From Exophiala sp. HKRS030 (taxonomy: Eukaryota; Ascomycota; Eurotiomycetes; Chaetothyriales; Herpotrichiellaceae): a stretch of 64,000 nucleotides of DNA. Location of the stretch: contig JAHWDD010000003.1 in assembly GCA_023897205.1 (NCBI GenBank), positions 2,235,665 through 2,299,664 of the forward strand, read 5' to 3'. A program made the position numbers and the translations under genes. Below are positions 21,789-33,557 of this stretch, in pieces. The notes under the pieces were generated by a model, which saw nothing but the letters and a program-made list of their open reading frames with translations, was not told where the DNA came from and searched no databases. The first letter of the stretch is position 1; each line of letters begins with the position of its first letter.

Positions 21789-23042
21789 TGCATCTTGGAC
21801 CGGCATGACCGAATATATTAATCGAACAGATTCGCAACCTGCACTTGCTCAGCACATGCATGCCGTTGTTCCGCCCAAGTCTCCTTCATAGGATTGTATT
21901 CTCAGGGCAACGACGCAGTGCCCGCAGCAAGCATGCATTGATATCTAATGAACTATGTTTATTGATACCCAGACTCACAAACCGCAGTATTCAGCATGAA
22001 ATATTGTATGAAGAAGTACGAGGGAATGACGACTTGATCACATTCATCTTACCCTCGCAAGGGATCATGGCCGAGGAGGCGGCCGCCCTAGCACGTTGTT
22101 TAATGTATTGAAGGTGCATTCTCGTTTGAGACGCTGCATTTGAGGATTTATCTTGGAGCATGGAGCCAGGGTGTTGCGAGTTGTTCTTCAACAAATGAAG
22201 ACGATCCGATGGTCTTTGGGCCCCCATTCAGGAACGACTGGACGTGAACGCAGAAGATGAATTGAATCTAATCGTCAGCCATACGAAAGAGGATGTGTTT
22301 CGTGTGGACGATGCCACGCCTGGTCACCCGCACATTTATATCACAGTATCCGGTAGCCAAGTCGCCAGTCGTACCGGCGAAGGAAAGCAAGCCCGCTAGC
22401 ACATGAATTGTATATATATATATGACGTGCTAGTGTGCTCTTGGTGTCGAGTACGATATAATAATTTCAAGATCATGGACTCAAGTGAGTCGTCACTCTG
22501 TATACTTATCGACGGTCTTTTATTTTTGATGAAGAATAAATATATTTGGTGATGTCGAGGTTGAATTGTTTTAAAAAATTACCAGACATGATAAGAGTAC
22601 AAGCCTCTACTAGATCTTCAAAGGCCTTCCTTCCTTCGTTCCTTCCCTGCCGGGAATTCTGTACTCGTTTGTCTTGTATATATAGATGATATCCCGGTGA
22701 CGAGGGGTTTTTTTTGTTTTTTGACATGAAAATAAGGTGACTTTCCTCTTCACGGGCGAGAAAGTGAGGACTCGGCTTGCACTCCTATTGTACTCCCGTC
22801 GTAGGTTTCGTGAATAACCACCATGGCACCTCTGGACTCTTCCTCACCCTATGCCTTTTTCTTTCTGGGTGCTGTCAGTACCGAACCGAGGTTGGGGGAT
22901 TCCAATCCTAAGTCCCCATCCTAACCTGCTTTCTACCTGGGCCGTCCACGCAAGACCGTAGAGAAGAGGGGGGTTCTGTATGGATGTAGACGACGAGCTG
23001 ATCATCGTTGGTTTCTCTTTTTTCTTCGACTGTCGTTTTCGT
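21789..23042. other. Convergent intergenic between F-box/WD40 gene and phosphate carrier
   Basis: About 1.25 kb between two stop codons. It holds a (TA)n run at 22411-22423 and nothing else that I can support. Confidence 0.5.
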
Positions 23043-24317
23043 CTAGTGACCACCAGTCGTCGGTAGACCCAGGTAGACCTTGAATGAGTCGTAGCTGTTT
23101 TCAACCCGTCAGCACATGCGTAACAACACATGTTCCATACGATGGTTCCAGTCCCGAAAAACGGGAGTCGGTGGGTGGAGGAAAGAATGAAGCAAAAAGA
23201 GACATACATGAGCCATTGGAACGCCGTCAATGTTCCTATCATGACGATTCTGACCGGTAGACCATTCCACAAACCAGTGAACCCAATGTTTCCGTAGATC
23301 CTGCCCATGGCTTTTCCTGCAGATTCACCGGCTGTTGAAGAGTCAGTTTCTTTCTTTTTTTTCTTTCTGGTAAACCCCCTCCCACAGGCTCTTCGTTATG
23401 ATATTGGCTCTCTCGGACGGGGAGGGTTCACGTACCTTTTCGTTCCGAGTTCAATTTACTCACCATGACGTCGGCGGGGTGACTGACGACGGCGCACGCG
23501 ATCCCGGCAATGTACCCACCCAAGAAGCTCACGCCCGTCTGCTGCAGTTTGTTGTAACTCTCCTTGGGCCTGCCGAGCGTCTTGTAGATGTAGCGCACCG
23601 TCTCTTCGAACGTGGCGAACTTGCACATGGTGTAGGGGATCTGCCGGCCCCAGAGGGGCGTGATGCCCTTGTACAGCCCGGCCATGCCCTCCTTGCTCAC
23701 CACCTTGCTCCACCCCTCGCGCAGGTTCTGGGCGTACGGGGGGAGGGTGGTCTGCATGCGGACCTTGATCGCCTCGAAGGGGCACAGGAAGATGTCGGCG
23801 ATGAACTCGGCCGACGCGGAGGCGCCCAGGTAGACGAGCGTCCGGTTCGCGTGGGGGAAGAGGTTGTCGCCGTACTCGTGCTTGAAGATCTCGTAGAAGC
23901 CGTACTTGCCCAGGCCCTGGAAGGAGTAGCCGACGAACGTGGGGGACCAGCCGAAGAAGACCCCGCGGAGGCCCTCGGACGCGAAGATGCTGCGCCAGGC
24001 CTTGAAGTTGGACGTGTACAGCTTGCTGTCGACCTGTCGTCGGGTCTTGACCAGGTCGAGAGGGGTCACGAGCGTGTGGGTTGGGCCGCACGCTATGACC
24101 CCTCCCAGCATGCAGGATGCGAAGTATTTCGTCTGTGTTTGGGAGAGATGTCAGAGTCGGTCGATGTCGAGGGGACTTGGAAGAACGCTGGAAAAGGTTG
24201 GGAACTCGCGGGCGGGCGGGCGCGCGCTACCCAAGTACATACCGAGTTTGGCTCAATCTTGCCAAATGGGTACGACTTGAGCGTGTCGGCTGACGGAGGC
24301 TTCAATGCGGATGCCAT
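23043..24317 (-). CDS. Mitochondrial phosphate carrier (SLC25A3/Mir1-Pic2 family)
   Basis: Four exons on the minus strand: 24317-24243, 24132-23436, 23331-23208 and 23094-23043. Donors are GTATGT, GTACGT and GTATGT; each acceptor ends in ACAG. The product is 315 aa with three mitochondrial-carrier repeats. Signature helices are [12 protein letters not shown] (PxD.VK.R), [11 protein letters not shown] and [11 protein letters not shown]. The conserved [23 protein letters not shown] region is diagnostic of phosphate carriers. The final exon encodes only [17 protein letters not shown]. It imports phosphate with protons (or copper, for Pic2-like members) across the inner membrane. Third positions are very GC-rich, so a long shadow frame is open on the other strand. 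Mir1 versus Pic2 identity is not resolved. Confidence 0.93.
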
Positions 24318-25096
24318 CTTTTCGGTCTCGTCTCGCAGAGATACACAGAGTATGGTTGTGACCGCCAAACACGCACACACACAAAAGTCTCAAATTCCGA
24401 CACAAGTAATTGGGGACGGCAAGTCTATGGTATGTTTCGAACTCGGAACTATTCGAGAAGGAGAACAAATCAACCGCTGAACGAGTACCGCAAGAGGACG
24501 AAAGCGTGAAGAGAGGAGATTCGGTGGTAACGAGGCTACAGTAGGTTCAGCAGGAGTGATTCAAGTCAATCAATGGAGGGGACAAAAGGCTGCGAGGGAG
24601 CAGGTGTAAATAACACTGGGGTAGACAGCGAGATTGCGCAGGCCAGCTGAGATATGGCTCATCATCCCTGCCGTAAGAGCCGTAGCAGCCGCCAGGAGCC
24701 GTGACATATGAGAGGCTGAATTGGGCTCATGCACACACCCTGTCACATCCATGTCATTGTTGATAAAAAAGATGGGAATTCTACCAGTGGAAGTTGGATT
24801 GAAGGTTGACGCTGGGAGCTGCAAAGACCGCCAGCTAAACCTCGATAGGCATCGTTGGGCCCTAATAGGCTTCGATAGGCTTCATTTAGGCGTCATGTAG
24901 CCGGAGATTCCGTCGATCGGCCACTGACATCATGGCAGTACGACGAAGCCTGATGGAGCAGGAACAGGCATTCCATAGGCCCGCGGGACAGTAGAGGCAC
25001 CTAAGACATGGGCCACTGGCGATGATTCAGCATCGTACATCTTCTCACTCAGCCAATACGAGGGATCAACCTCGGTTTACCGCTACGAATGCCACA
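24318..25096. other. Intergenic between phosphate carrier and Zn2Cys6 gene
   Basis: Promoter side of the carrier and 3' side of the regulator. A short cluster of TAGGC-containing phrases (GATAGGCATCG, AATAGGCTTCG, GATAGGCTTC, TTAGGCGTC) occurs at 24843-24893. I see no gene. Confidence 0.5.
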
Positions 25097-27943
25097 CTAT
25101 ATTCTCTGACCCACGCCGAATTCGTTGCCAGCTGCGAACAGACCTGGCGTCGCGTCAGGAGGGAATAATTGATCCCATTCCGCCTATATAACATTCAATC
25201 ATTAGCTTCCAGACCCAACTGCAAGAGAACAAAAATTTATGACAACCTACCCAGTTGATATCCAACATGACTGAATCTCCTCGTGGGCCGCTGGGGTGCA
25301 ATTGCGGGATGTTTACTTGGTCGTTCGGAAAACCTGAGCCGATACCATATGGGTTTTGGCCGGCTTCCTCGGGCATGGATGTTGTCCCCATCGCTGGCAA
25401 GGACTGCATTGAAACGACAGGCCTCGATGGGGCATTTGTTGAGCTTAAAACTGTTCGCCATCCCATTTGATCGGGGGCAATCAGTGGTGGCCATGACTCG
25501 TTCGTACCAGAGTCACTTGGACTGTTAAAGTCACCTTGTTGACCAGGTGATGTTTGATATGGTTCCGACCAGGACGGGCGGTGCTGTTGCTGCTGTTGAG
25601 GTGGTACTTGTTGACCCGAATGTGGGCTCACACTCTGGCCAGTAGTAGTGTCGCTTTGTTTCCTATGCATGGTTGTTGAATCATATCTCACATACAGAGT
25701 CGCCGGAGTGTCAAAGCCCCAGGTCGCATCTCCCGACGTTCCTTGACTCGAAGCTGGAATCGCAGCATCAGGAGACTTAGGGTTACTTTGGACGCCGCTG
25801 TCTGCTTCTCCCGTATCTCGCTCAACAGTTCTTGCGGTGGGTAAGCTGGCTGGCCGGTTCGCCATACTGATGGGAATCCTTATTCTTCGGAGTTCCCGGT
25901 ATACGTTCGTTCGGTCTCGTATGGCGGTGATAATAGTTCTGGCTCTTTGCGCACGTGACAAAGTTGGGTCGGGCTCAAAGACATAGTCAAGCACGTCCCA
26001 GACGCGGTCTGCATCTCTCAAGTTAGGCTCATTGTAGACTATAGTTAACAGGAGGAATGCCATGTGCCATTGCTGATGTGCACCGCCGAACCATTTCCAC
26101 TTCTCCAGCAACGGTAGACGTTCCATTGCAATGGCGCTCTCACACGCCTTGAGCGCACTCTGCACGGTGAGCTGGACAAGTCGCTCAGGAACCACGTTGC
26201 TGGCATTATTCAAATACCGATGGAGAACCATGACATACATTCGCTGAATCAGGAGAGTCATAAGGAGATGTGCATATTTCTGTATGGGCACAGCAAGATC
26301 AAAGGTATTGTTGTATTTTGACTCCATCGCTCGGCGAAACGACTCGACTTTCCCAAGAAGGTGCGTCAACGATATTCTCTTCTTTTCTAATCGGATACGA
26401 TCGAACCAGATGATGCGTTGCATTTCCAGACACTCAAACCGAATGCGGGATACTGTCATGTCTGTCCATTGGTTTTTGGCTTCCCCATGGCTGCTTAGTA
26501 ACAGATCGGCATCATTGATATTCATAGGGAACCGTGTGTCGTAGTCCTCACGTTTGATGCCAGGTCTGGGACCTTGCGTTTCGCAAGTTCGAAAATCCAG
26601 CGTGCATAGTTGAAACCACACAATGCGCCGGACGTGGCATTCCACTGGACTCAGACCGTAGACGTCTTGCGGGTCGCGGTGTAGACCCATACATTCTGCC
26701 AATCGAATAGCCATCCCAACAATGACCGAATGTGCGCGAGAGATTTGATCTCTACACATGGGAATCAAGTATATAACAAGTGCTTGGAGCGTCTCGAGTT
26801 TTGTGGCCCGGAGGAACGAGGCTTTGCTCAGCGCAACTTCTGTCCCAGTCTGAAAATTTCCCAGGACTGTGCTCTTGGGGCGCGCAAATATTGCTGCTAC
26901 ATCTCCCTCTGGCATGCTAGCCACAGCTGAAAACAGTGTTGCCAGTACAAGTGATTGCTGCCATGCGGGAGGTTCAAGGCCAGCAAGCACTGCAGTCCAA
27001 AAGTTGTCGTAGTGCAGTTGAAAGCTCGGCCAATGCACCACCCGAACGGGGAAATGAACATTTTCGTAGTATTTTCGTATCAAAATGTCGCCCGCTCCCT
27101 TGGCCGGAAGGAAATTAATCAGCGATCTCTTACTGCCAACGTCGCCAAAGAGAAAACCCGAACCGGGAGCGATGTAGGTCGGTCCTGGGGCCAAGAAATC
27201 ATAGCCATGATCTGGAAGCTGAGGTAGTGTTGATAACTTCTCATCCTCTGTTCGACGGTCGACATTTGGATCGTTGAGTTGGCTCGCAACCTAAGAGACG
27301 ATTAACATGGCTCCTATGTGAAATCACTTCACCTACTTCTTCGCCTATTCTAGGCCTGAAAAATCCCCCGAGTCGTTCGGTGAGTCTACTATGGTCAGTA
27401 CTATCCCATATCGACAAGGGATTTCTTGAAAGTGACGCACCTCATCTTCCCTACTTTGATGCCCAAGTCCAAGACGTCGTCGTTGGTGTCATCTTCATAA
27501 GCGCCATCAATCACTGCCATCGGTGTGGGCTCTAGACCTTTTATGTCGTCAGGAACAGCAGCCTCGTTGTCGGAGCTACTATCTTCGCCTCCAGGAAGAT
27601 CGGCAGAAGTTCTGCGATGCGATCTGTCGCTGGAGCTGGGAGTACTTTTGCCTTCTCTACGGGCAACGTCCTGCTCTAGAACCCTCTCCAGAGAGCCCAT
27701 CTTCTCTTTGATCTCATTGAGGCGCTGCTGGGATACCGAATCCAAGGCAGGAGCCAGGAACAAACATTCGCGCGAGAATTTGTTGCAATTGGTGCAAGGA
27801 TGAAGTTTATCGCATTTTAGTTTGCGGCGACGACACTCCAAACATGAAGTGATCATACGATTTCTGCGCCGTACCTTTTGGGACTGTGATCGCGCTTTGT
27901 CGCCAGCCGAAGAGGCGTCATCAGGGATTTGTGGTGATTCCAT
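25097..27943 (-). CDS. Zn2Cys6 fungal transcription factor with MHR domain
   Basis: Four exons on the minus strand: 27943-27441, 27388-27337, 27290-25251 and 25183-25097. The product is 893 aa. The zinc cluster is at about residues 34-61 (CLEC, then CRRRKLKC, CTNC and C) with C-x2-C-x6-C-x5-C-x2-C-x6-C spacing, preceded by a basic KVRRRNR stretch. A predicted coiled segment follows (LNEIKEKMGSLERVLEQD). The middle homology region lies at about 280-600, including the typical ISRAHSVIVGMAIRLAECMGLHRDP and VECHVRRIVWFQLCTLD. The C-terminal third is Gln/Ser/Pro-rich. The last exon gives EWDQLFPPD, a common ending of these regulators. It is a nuclear DNA-binding regulator with unknown targets; no adjacent metabolic cluster suggests one. 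Confidence 0.92.
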
Positions 27944-28920
27944 GGTGCTTCAGAGTAGGCGCTCAAGTTCCTTGTCGTGGCGCACAACAGCGATGGTAGC
28001 CTTGTGGTTACATAAAAACGTTAGAGAAGGTAGCGGGGCATGTGCCGTCGTCGCAAGAGCGAAGATGACTGAGATATTTTCGATGCCGCACGAGCCGAGG
28101 CACGGAGGAGAGTCAGAAGACTGAGGAAGGAGAAAATAGTGAAAAGCAAGGATGATGACAAGTGACGACGAGAAGAGAGGAAGTTGGCCAGATGTCGACA
28201 CTAATAGACACAAGACTCGAGACAGAAAAGCGTTGATACAGTACGCTTCGTTCTCAGACCTCCGCAATACTCGTGCTAAACATCACCAGCCTAGACCTTG
28301 TCTGCACCCGTGCCGTATCGTATCGCATCCGGATACGAGCGAGCTGTACAATAGCTACCTTACTCCGTACCTACCTAAGTAAAGCCGGTTCGTACCTGGG
28401 GATTCTCGATAGGCTCCCCTAGGGCATTGCCGTGTCCACCCAAGGTTGGGCGATCTGGGCGCTGAGTCAGGCTGCATGTGCTATTTCAACTGCCCACTCA
28501 GAAAGACAGCAATAGCAATATGCATCATATGGATATATGCGTCCCCGTAGTTTCTCAATCACGTGGTGTGACCGATCTCATTCCGTTCTTCTTGGCGTGT
28601 CATGGCAACATCAAGTCAAGGTCTTCGTGAGCTTGTGCATGTTTTCTTGATCTTCTTCTCAATCTCAAACAATCTCTCATCTATCAATTGCTCACATTTG
28701 AAATAGACAACACCAGGATTTGAGTCAGATCAATCATTGGATTCATAGCTTGTAGTATAAGTTTCGAGCTCAGTGCCTTGTGACGTTTTGCCCAACAGCT
28801 CAACCATCCTCGTCGCGCTCCAAAGTCGGGGGGGTTAGACCAGGAAATCCCATACCGGCAATACCTACACATCACCATACAATTTAGCTTGCATCTATAA
28901 GATTCAACCAGACATCGAAA
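27944..28920. promoter_or_regulatory. Divergent promoter region of Zn2Cys6 gene and rtt103-like gene
   Basis: The 977 bp separate two start codons on opposite strands. A TACTCCGTAC motif lies at 28361. I see no supported ORF. Confidence 0.5.
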
Positions 28921-30405
28921 ATGTCGTTCAGCGACGAGGCTCTCAAGGCCAAATTGTCGACATTGAACGAGACGCAAGATAGTATCGTCTCAGTCTCACA
29001 ATGGATCATGTTTCACAAGTAGGTCAACCACACACATCTTCACCAGATACACACATCTAACATCGCCCTCCCCAGGAGACACGCAGATAGGATCGCGAAC
29101 TACTGGCTGACCCGTCTCCGCGACTCGCCGCCCGCCAAACGTCTCAACTTCATCTACCTGGTCAATGACATCGTCCAGAATGCACGCGCGCGCAAGCGAG
29201 CCGAGTTTCCAGACGCCTTTTCGCCCCTCATGGCCGAAGCCATCCAGACGGCCTATCGGTCTTCTCCCGCAGAGATCCAACAAAAGATCCGCCGGGTCGT
29301 GGAGGTCTGGCGCACGCGGAATGTCTTCGAGATACCCATCCTCGAAGCCATCGAGGCTCGCGTCGACGAGGTCGACAAGACCAAGGGCACAAGCGGCGGC
29401 ACCAAGAAAACTTTGATGGGTAAATCTCTGTTCAACTCGTCCTCCTCGTCCGGTCTGCCCAAGGAACTCGAAACCCTCGCGCCGCTTCAGACCGCCGTGA
29501 CAAAACAAACCCTCTCGGCCCGCCCGACCATCGACGCCGCGCAGACCGAATACACCAAACTCACCGATCCGTCCGCCGTCCTACCCAGCCCTCCGGTCCA
29601 CGCGGCTCGGCTGTCCAGCCTGATCAAAGCTCTCGCTGCGGCCGAATCCTCGGTCTCGGCCAGCATCAAGGCCCGCAAGGCCCTCGTCGCCGACCTCGAA
29701 CGCCTCCTGGACGTCAACAGATCCGCACTCGCCAAGGACGAAGAGACCTTTCTCGAACTCGAAAGCCGCAAGAACAGCACCGAGGCGAAGAAACGCGAGG
29801 TCGAAGACGGCATCATCCGAGGCCTGTCCGCCGCCGAGCAAACCCCCGGGGCCGCCGACCAACCAGAGTCGACGACAACGACCATCTTGTCCCCCGACCT
29901 GAACGAGCCGTCGAGCGACAACGGCGGCGGCGCGGCCTTCCTCTCCGAGCGGCCAGAGATCGAGGCCCTCACCCCCGAACGCGAGCCAATCGACGACTAC
30001 GGCTCCTTCTTCCAGTCCCCTCCTCCACCTCCACAACAGCAGGACGTGGGCTACAACGCGTCCGCCTCGCCGCCGCGCGCCAGCAACCCGGCCATCGCGG
30101 CGGCACTGGCGGGATTCTCCGGCGTCGACTACGCCCCAGGAGGATATTCAGCCACGACTCCCGACCTTGGTGCCGGCTCGCTGGGGCGGGGACGCTCGCA
30201 CAGCGGAGGACACCACGGCACGAACGGCTCAAGTGCCAAACGACGTAAAACGTCCCACGGGGAGGACGAGATGGTTCCTGACCTCGGCGAAATGGGCATG
30301 GAAGGGTTCGGACAGACTGACGCCGAGGCCGTCAACGACGAGACCTTGCGTAACCTGGATCGAGATGTCTCTGAACTTATCAGGCAGGAGGGCGGAGGAC
30401 AGTGA
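28921..30405 (+). CDS. rtt103: Rtt103/Rhn1-like CID-domain protein
   Basis: Two exons, 28921-29018 and 29076-30405, with a GTAGGT donor and a CCCAG acceptor. The product is 475 aa. An RNA polymerase II CTD-interacting domain occupies about residues 1-135. Its helices read FSDEALKAKLSTLNETQDSI, VSQWIMFHKRHADRIANYW, AKRLNFIYLVNDIVQNARAR, EIQQKIRRVVEVWRTRNVF. A coiled-coil segment follows at about 205-275 (SVSASIKARKALVADLERLL..SRKNSTEAKKREVEDGI). The tail is disordered and Pro/Gly-rich with a basic SAKRRKTSHGEDE patch. Rtt103/RPRD proteins bind Ser2/Thr4-phosphorylated CTD and help recruit the Rat1/XRN2 termination machinery. Pcf11 is excluded because no zinc-finger or Clp1-binding segment is visible. 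Confidence 0.87.
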
Positions 30406-31013
30406 GTGATTCACGACGTTTGCAAACCAAAAGTCAGGCATGGAGAGTGTTTTAAATCCGATCCCCAGGCTGACAACGCAGCACACTACGGCGGGCAGAT
30501 AAGGAAACAGTAAGCCATTGAAGGTATCATCACAGTGTTACTATGTACAAAGAATATACCTTGACAACGTTCATTCTCCCGTGCACACACCCCCTTGTTC
30601 CTTCTCGACTTCTTGACAGGCCAATGTATTTTGTATTCCAATCAAGAAGGGGCCAGAAAAGTCTGATGCTGCCTGTTTGATTGACCTTTGACATCAACCC
30701 TGGTTTTGTCAACCGTTTGAAACTGTAGCAAGTCATCCCTTGTGGCCATGAACCCTTTTGACGCGTGAGGCCGCTGGGGAGACCGTAAACCCGTGACCTA
30801 AACATTCTGGTATCCAGGTCCGTAGACAACTATCTCTAGGCGTGTGTGATATGGAGAAATCTCCAAGCTGTCATCAACAGAACGTCACATCATCATCGGG
30901 ACATTTTGCGACTGGTAGTAGTAATAGTCGGCATGAAAGCAAACAATGTCCACGCTTATATCCACAGGCGTCACTCGTCAAATCGTTCCCATCCCTCGTT
31001 GATTCTGCCTTTC
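30406..31013. other. Convergent intergenic
   Basis: About 600 bp between the stops of the rtt103-like gene and the mannosidase gene. I see nothing supported. Confidence 0.5.
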
Positions 31014-32825
31014 TCAAGTGGTAGTAGGTCTCTTCAAAGGGTGAGCCTCGGTGTTCAAAACCCACCGGTCCAGGTCCACGACCGACGGTTCACTGAAGAT
31101 GAGGTAGAAATACTTCAACGTCTCGGCCAGCCAGAAACTCTCCATGCGGTCGCTCTGCTCGGGCATCGGAAGCCTCACGTCGTTCACGGCGGCGTGGGCG
31201 ATGGACGTCTTCGTGGCCGTGTTGATGCGCTGGAACATGGCCCACGCCGCGTCCTGCAGCTTCTTGTCGCCCGTGATCCGGTAGAGTACGAAGATGGACT
31301 CGATGGCCTCGGGGCGAAGAATGTACCGATTGTCCCCCTGGTCCGTGTACCCGACGGCGAGGCGGTTCTGGTCGACGAGCTTCTTGCCCATTTCCGAGGG
31401 GGTCGCGTCCCTCGGCGGGGTGGGGGAGTTCTTCTTCCAGACGGCCTCGTACCACTTCGCGTCCGTCCACTCGCACTTCCCTGGCGGAGGGGGGTCGACG
31501 CCGACCTGGCACGCGGAGAGGTGGAAGGTCTCGGGCATGAGGCCCGAGGGCATGGAGTTGTACGCCCAGAGGCACCCGTCGACGAGCCTCCGGGCGACCG
31601 GCAGGTCGTCAGGGCGGCCGAAGATCTTGGCTCCGATCCCGACCATCCCTCCGACGAAGCAGGCGAGGTGCTGTCCCTGAGGTTCGAGGCTCGAGATGGG
31701 GATCGTCTCGAGCGTCGTCAAACCGGCGTTGCCGCTGAACAGGAGGTCCTCGCCGCCGGGCACGAGCGGCCGGAAGAAGAGGTACCTCTTGGCGGCCTCG
31801 ATGGCTTCCTCGTACATGTGCTTGTACTTCCCGTCGCGGCCACCGAGCATCATCCACTGCTTCGGCAGGTACTCGTACGTCGAATCGGCCATGCCGCCCA
31901 TCGTGAAGTGGTTGACGTCGAACGTGAGCGCCTTCGCGTTGACGATGGTCGGCCACAGGCCCGGGATCTTGGTCTGGTTCTGCGCCGACTCCATCGTCTC
32001 CGCTATCCGCTGTATCACGTCAAAGTACTTCACGTCCCCGGTGACTTGACTCAGCCGCGTGAACTCGACCGACAGACTGCCAATCTCCGCGAGCAGAGTG
32101 TTGGTGCTGGGTTCGATCTCCTTCCCGACCGCCGTCACGCGCCACTGCCACCGCGCCATGGGCATGTGGTTGGGCGTGTCGAACGCCGAGTACAGTATCT
32201 CACCCAGCTCGCGGGCCTTGTCCAGCAAGGCAGGATACCGACCGTCGGAAAGGTCGTACGCGGCGAGGAATCCGCCGAGGTATCGTATCGTGGTTTCAAA
32301 GACGTTGATCATCTCCTCCTGGCTGGTCGTGAAGTCGATCTTCTTCACGGCCTCGACGCACTGCTCAAAGTCTTCCTTCAAGTCCATGATCCAGAGCGTG
32401 TCCATGGTGTCGACGAGTGTCGCGCCCCATCCGCCGAAACTCATGCGCGCCGTCCCACTGATGGGGCCGACCTCGTCTGCACCCCATGCGTGTTTCTTGT
32501 ACCCGTTCCACGCGTGGATAAATGCATCTCTGACGACGCCCAGTCTGGTTTCTCGCGTTTTCTTCTCGTCCAGAGACTCCGGCCTCAGTTGAAAGTCATA
32601 TTGGATCTTGGGAATATTCTGGATAGGACCGGCCGGTGGACTTCGAAGGTCAGTGATGGGATATCTCTCGGGATGCTTCGTCCAGTGCAGCTTGCCGAGG
32701 GGCGCGCTGCCACCAGGAGATACGGACGGAGATTGAACATTGCTGCCGGTATGTAGGAATAAGTAATATACGACGCAGGCGATGAAGAATGCTGGGACCA
32801 GCCAGAGTCTTCTGATCAAGATCAT
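31014..32825 (-). CDS. Class I alpha-1,2-mannosidase (GH47), type II membrane protein
   Basis: Intronless as drawn, 603 aa. A signal anchor covers about residues 5-24 (RRLWLVPAFFIACVVYYLFL), followed by a Ser/Pro stem. The GH47 catalytic domain includes RLGVVRDAFIHAWNGYKKHAWG, DTMDTLWIMDL, FETTIRYLGGFLAAYDLS, FTMGGMADSTYEYLPKQW and RPEAIESIFVLYRITGD. It ends with VLNTEAHPLK, whose Thr is the calcium-coordinating residue in the family. The conserved disulfide pair is present (LACFVGG and DGCLWAY). It trims Man9GlcNAc2 in the ER or Golgi; Golgi is more likely for the multi-copy fungal type. The start is the first ATG of the frame, just before the anchor. Extreme GC3 leaves the opposite strand open for 1.9 kb, which is a shadow. 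Confidence 0.93.
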   Translation of the reverse strand: MILIRRLWLVPAFFIACVVYYLFLHTGSNVQSPSVSPGGSAPLGKLHWTKHPERYPITDLRSPPAGPIQNIPKIQYDFQLRPESLDEKKTRETRLGVVRDAFIHAWNGYKKHAWGADEVGPISGTARMSFGGWGATLVDTMDTLWIMDLKEDFEQCVEAVKKIDFTTSQEEMINVFETTIRYLGGFLAAYDLSDGRYPALLDKARELGEILYSAFDTPNHMPMARWQWRVTAVGKEIEPSTNTLLAEIGSLSVEFTRLSQVTGDVKYFDVIQRIAETMESAQNQTKIPGLWPTIVNAKALTFDVNHFTMGGMADSTYEYLPKQWMMLGGRDGKYKHMYEEAIEAAKRYLFFRPLVPGGEDLLFSGNAGLTTLETIPISSLEPQGQHLACFVGGMVGIGAKIFGRPDDLPVARRLVDGCLWAYNSMPSGLMPETFHLSACQVGVDPPPPGKCEWTDAKWYEAVWKKNSPTPPRDATPSEMGKKLVDQNRLAVGYTDQGDNRYILRPEAIESIFVLYRITGDKKLQDAAWAMFQRINTATKTSIAHAAVNDVRLPMPEQSDRMESFWLAETLKYFYLIFSEPSVVDLDRWVLNTEAHPLKRPTTT

Positions 32826-33557
32826 CCTGGGAATTAACTGCGCTTCTTCACGTTGTATTCCGGGCTCAAGAAGAGGTGTCAAAGCGTGTCGGGGAGCTGC
32901 GCATGTGAAATGCTGATATCAGCTCGATATCCAGTCGCTCCAAATCATGTCTAGGTATTCATTGTACAGAGAAGGAAAAAAGGTCTCATAGAAACTCGGG
33001 TCGGAAGTAATAATAGTGGTGGTTCTGACGGCCCCCATCTGTAGTCAATCGTATTGTAGTACGGGATGTTGAGGGTCCAATATACGGGGTACGGATACTC
33101 GTAGAGTCGTACGGAGTTACTGGTACAACGTTGTTTCGGAGTGTGAGCACGCGCCCGCCGACGAGCAACAACCCTTGCTCACCCGAGGCTGGGCTTTACT
33201 GGGTGCCTATTATTTATTCTCTGGGGACTTTTAGGGATAACCTTTTGGTGCCTGAGTTTAGTGTCAAGGCTCCCGAGCCAGCACCAATACGAGCAAAGCT
33301 CAAGTACCCCCCGCATGCATCTGCCTCAAGGTATATCAAATATTTTTTCGAGTCCAAAGTTTGCAGATCCTCGACATACAAAAACAAGTGACATCGCTCT
33401 CTTTTTTTTTTCTTCCCTTCTACCAGCAGCAGGCAATATAATGAACTACACCCAATGTGAAGATCAATGACACCTTACAGTACACGTCTTACTCGTACAG
33501 ATACAAAGACACTTTTGTTTGAACACATTCATTTCGACCCTCGACAATCATCATATC
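32826..33557. promoter_or_regulatory. Divergent promoter region of mannosidase and med20
   Basis: The 732 bp separate two start codons on opposite strands. A TACGGAGTT motif lies at 33110. I see nothing else supported. Confidence 0.45.

Noticed and set aside
23398..24480. 360-codon + frame opposite the phosphate carrier
   Set aside because: Same effect: antisense of a GC3-rich gene, spanning its introns and without recognisable content.
30846..32756. 636-codon open frame on the + strand opposite the mannosidase
   Set aside because: It is a shadow of the GC3-rich GH47 gene. Its translation is Arg/Val/His/Asp-rich without domains, whereas the minus strand has all GH47 signatures.
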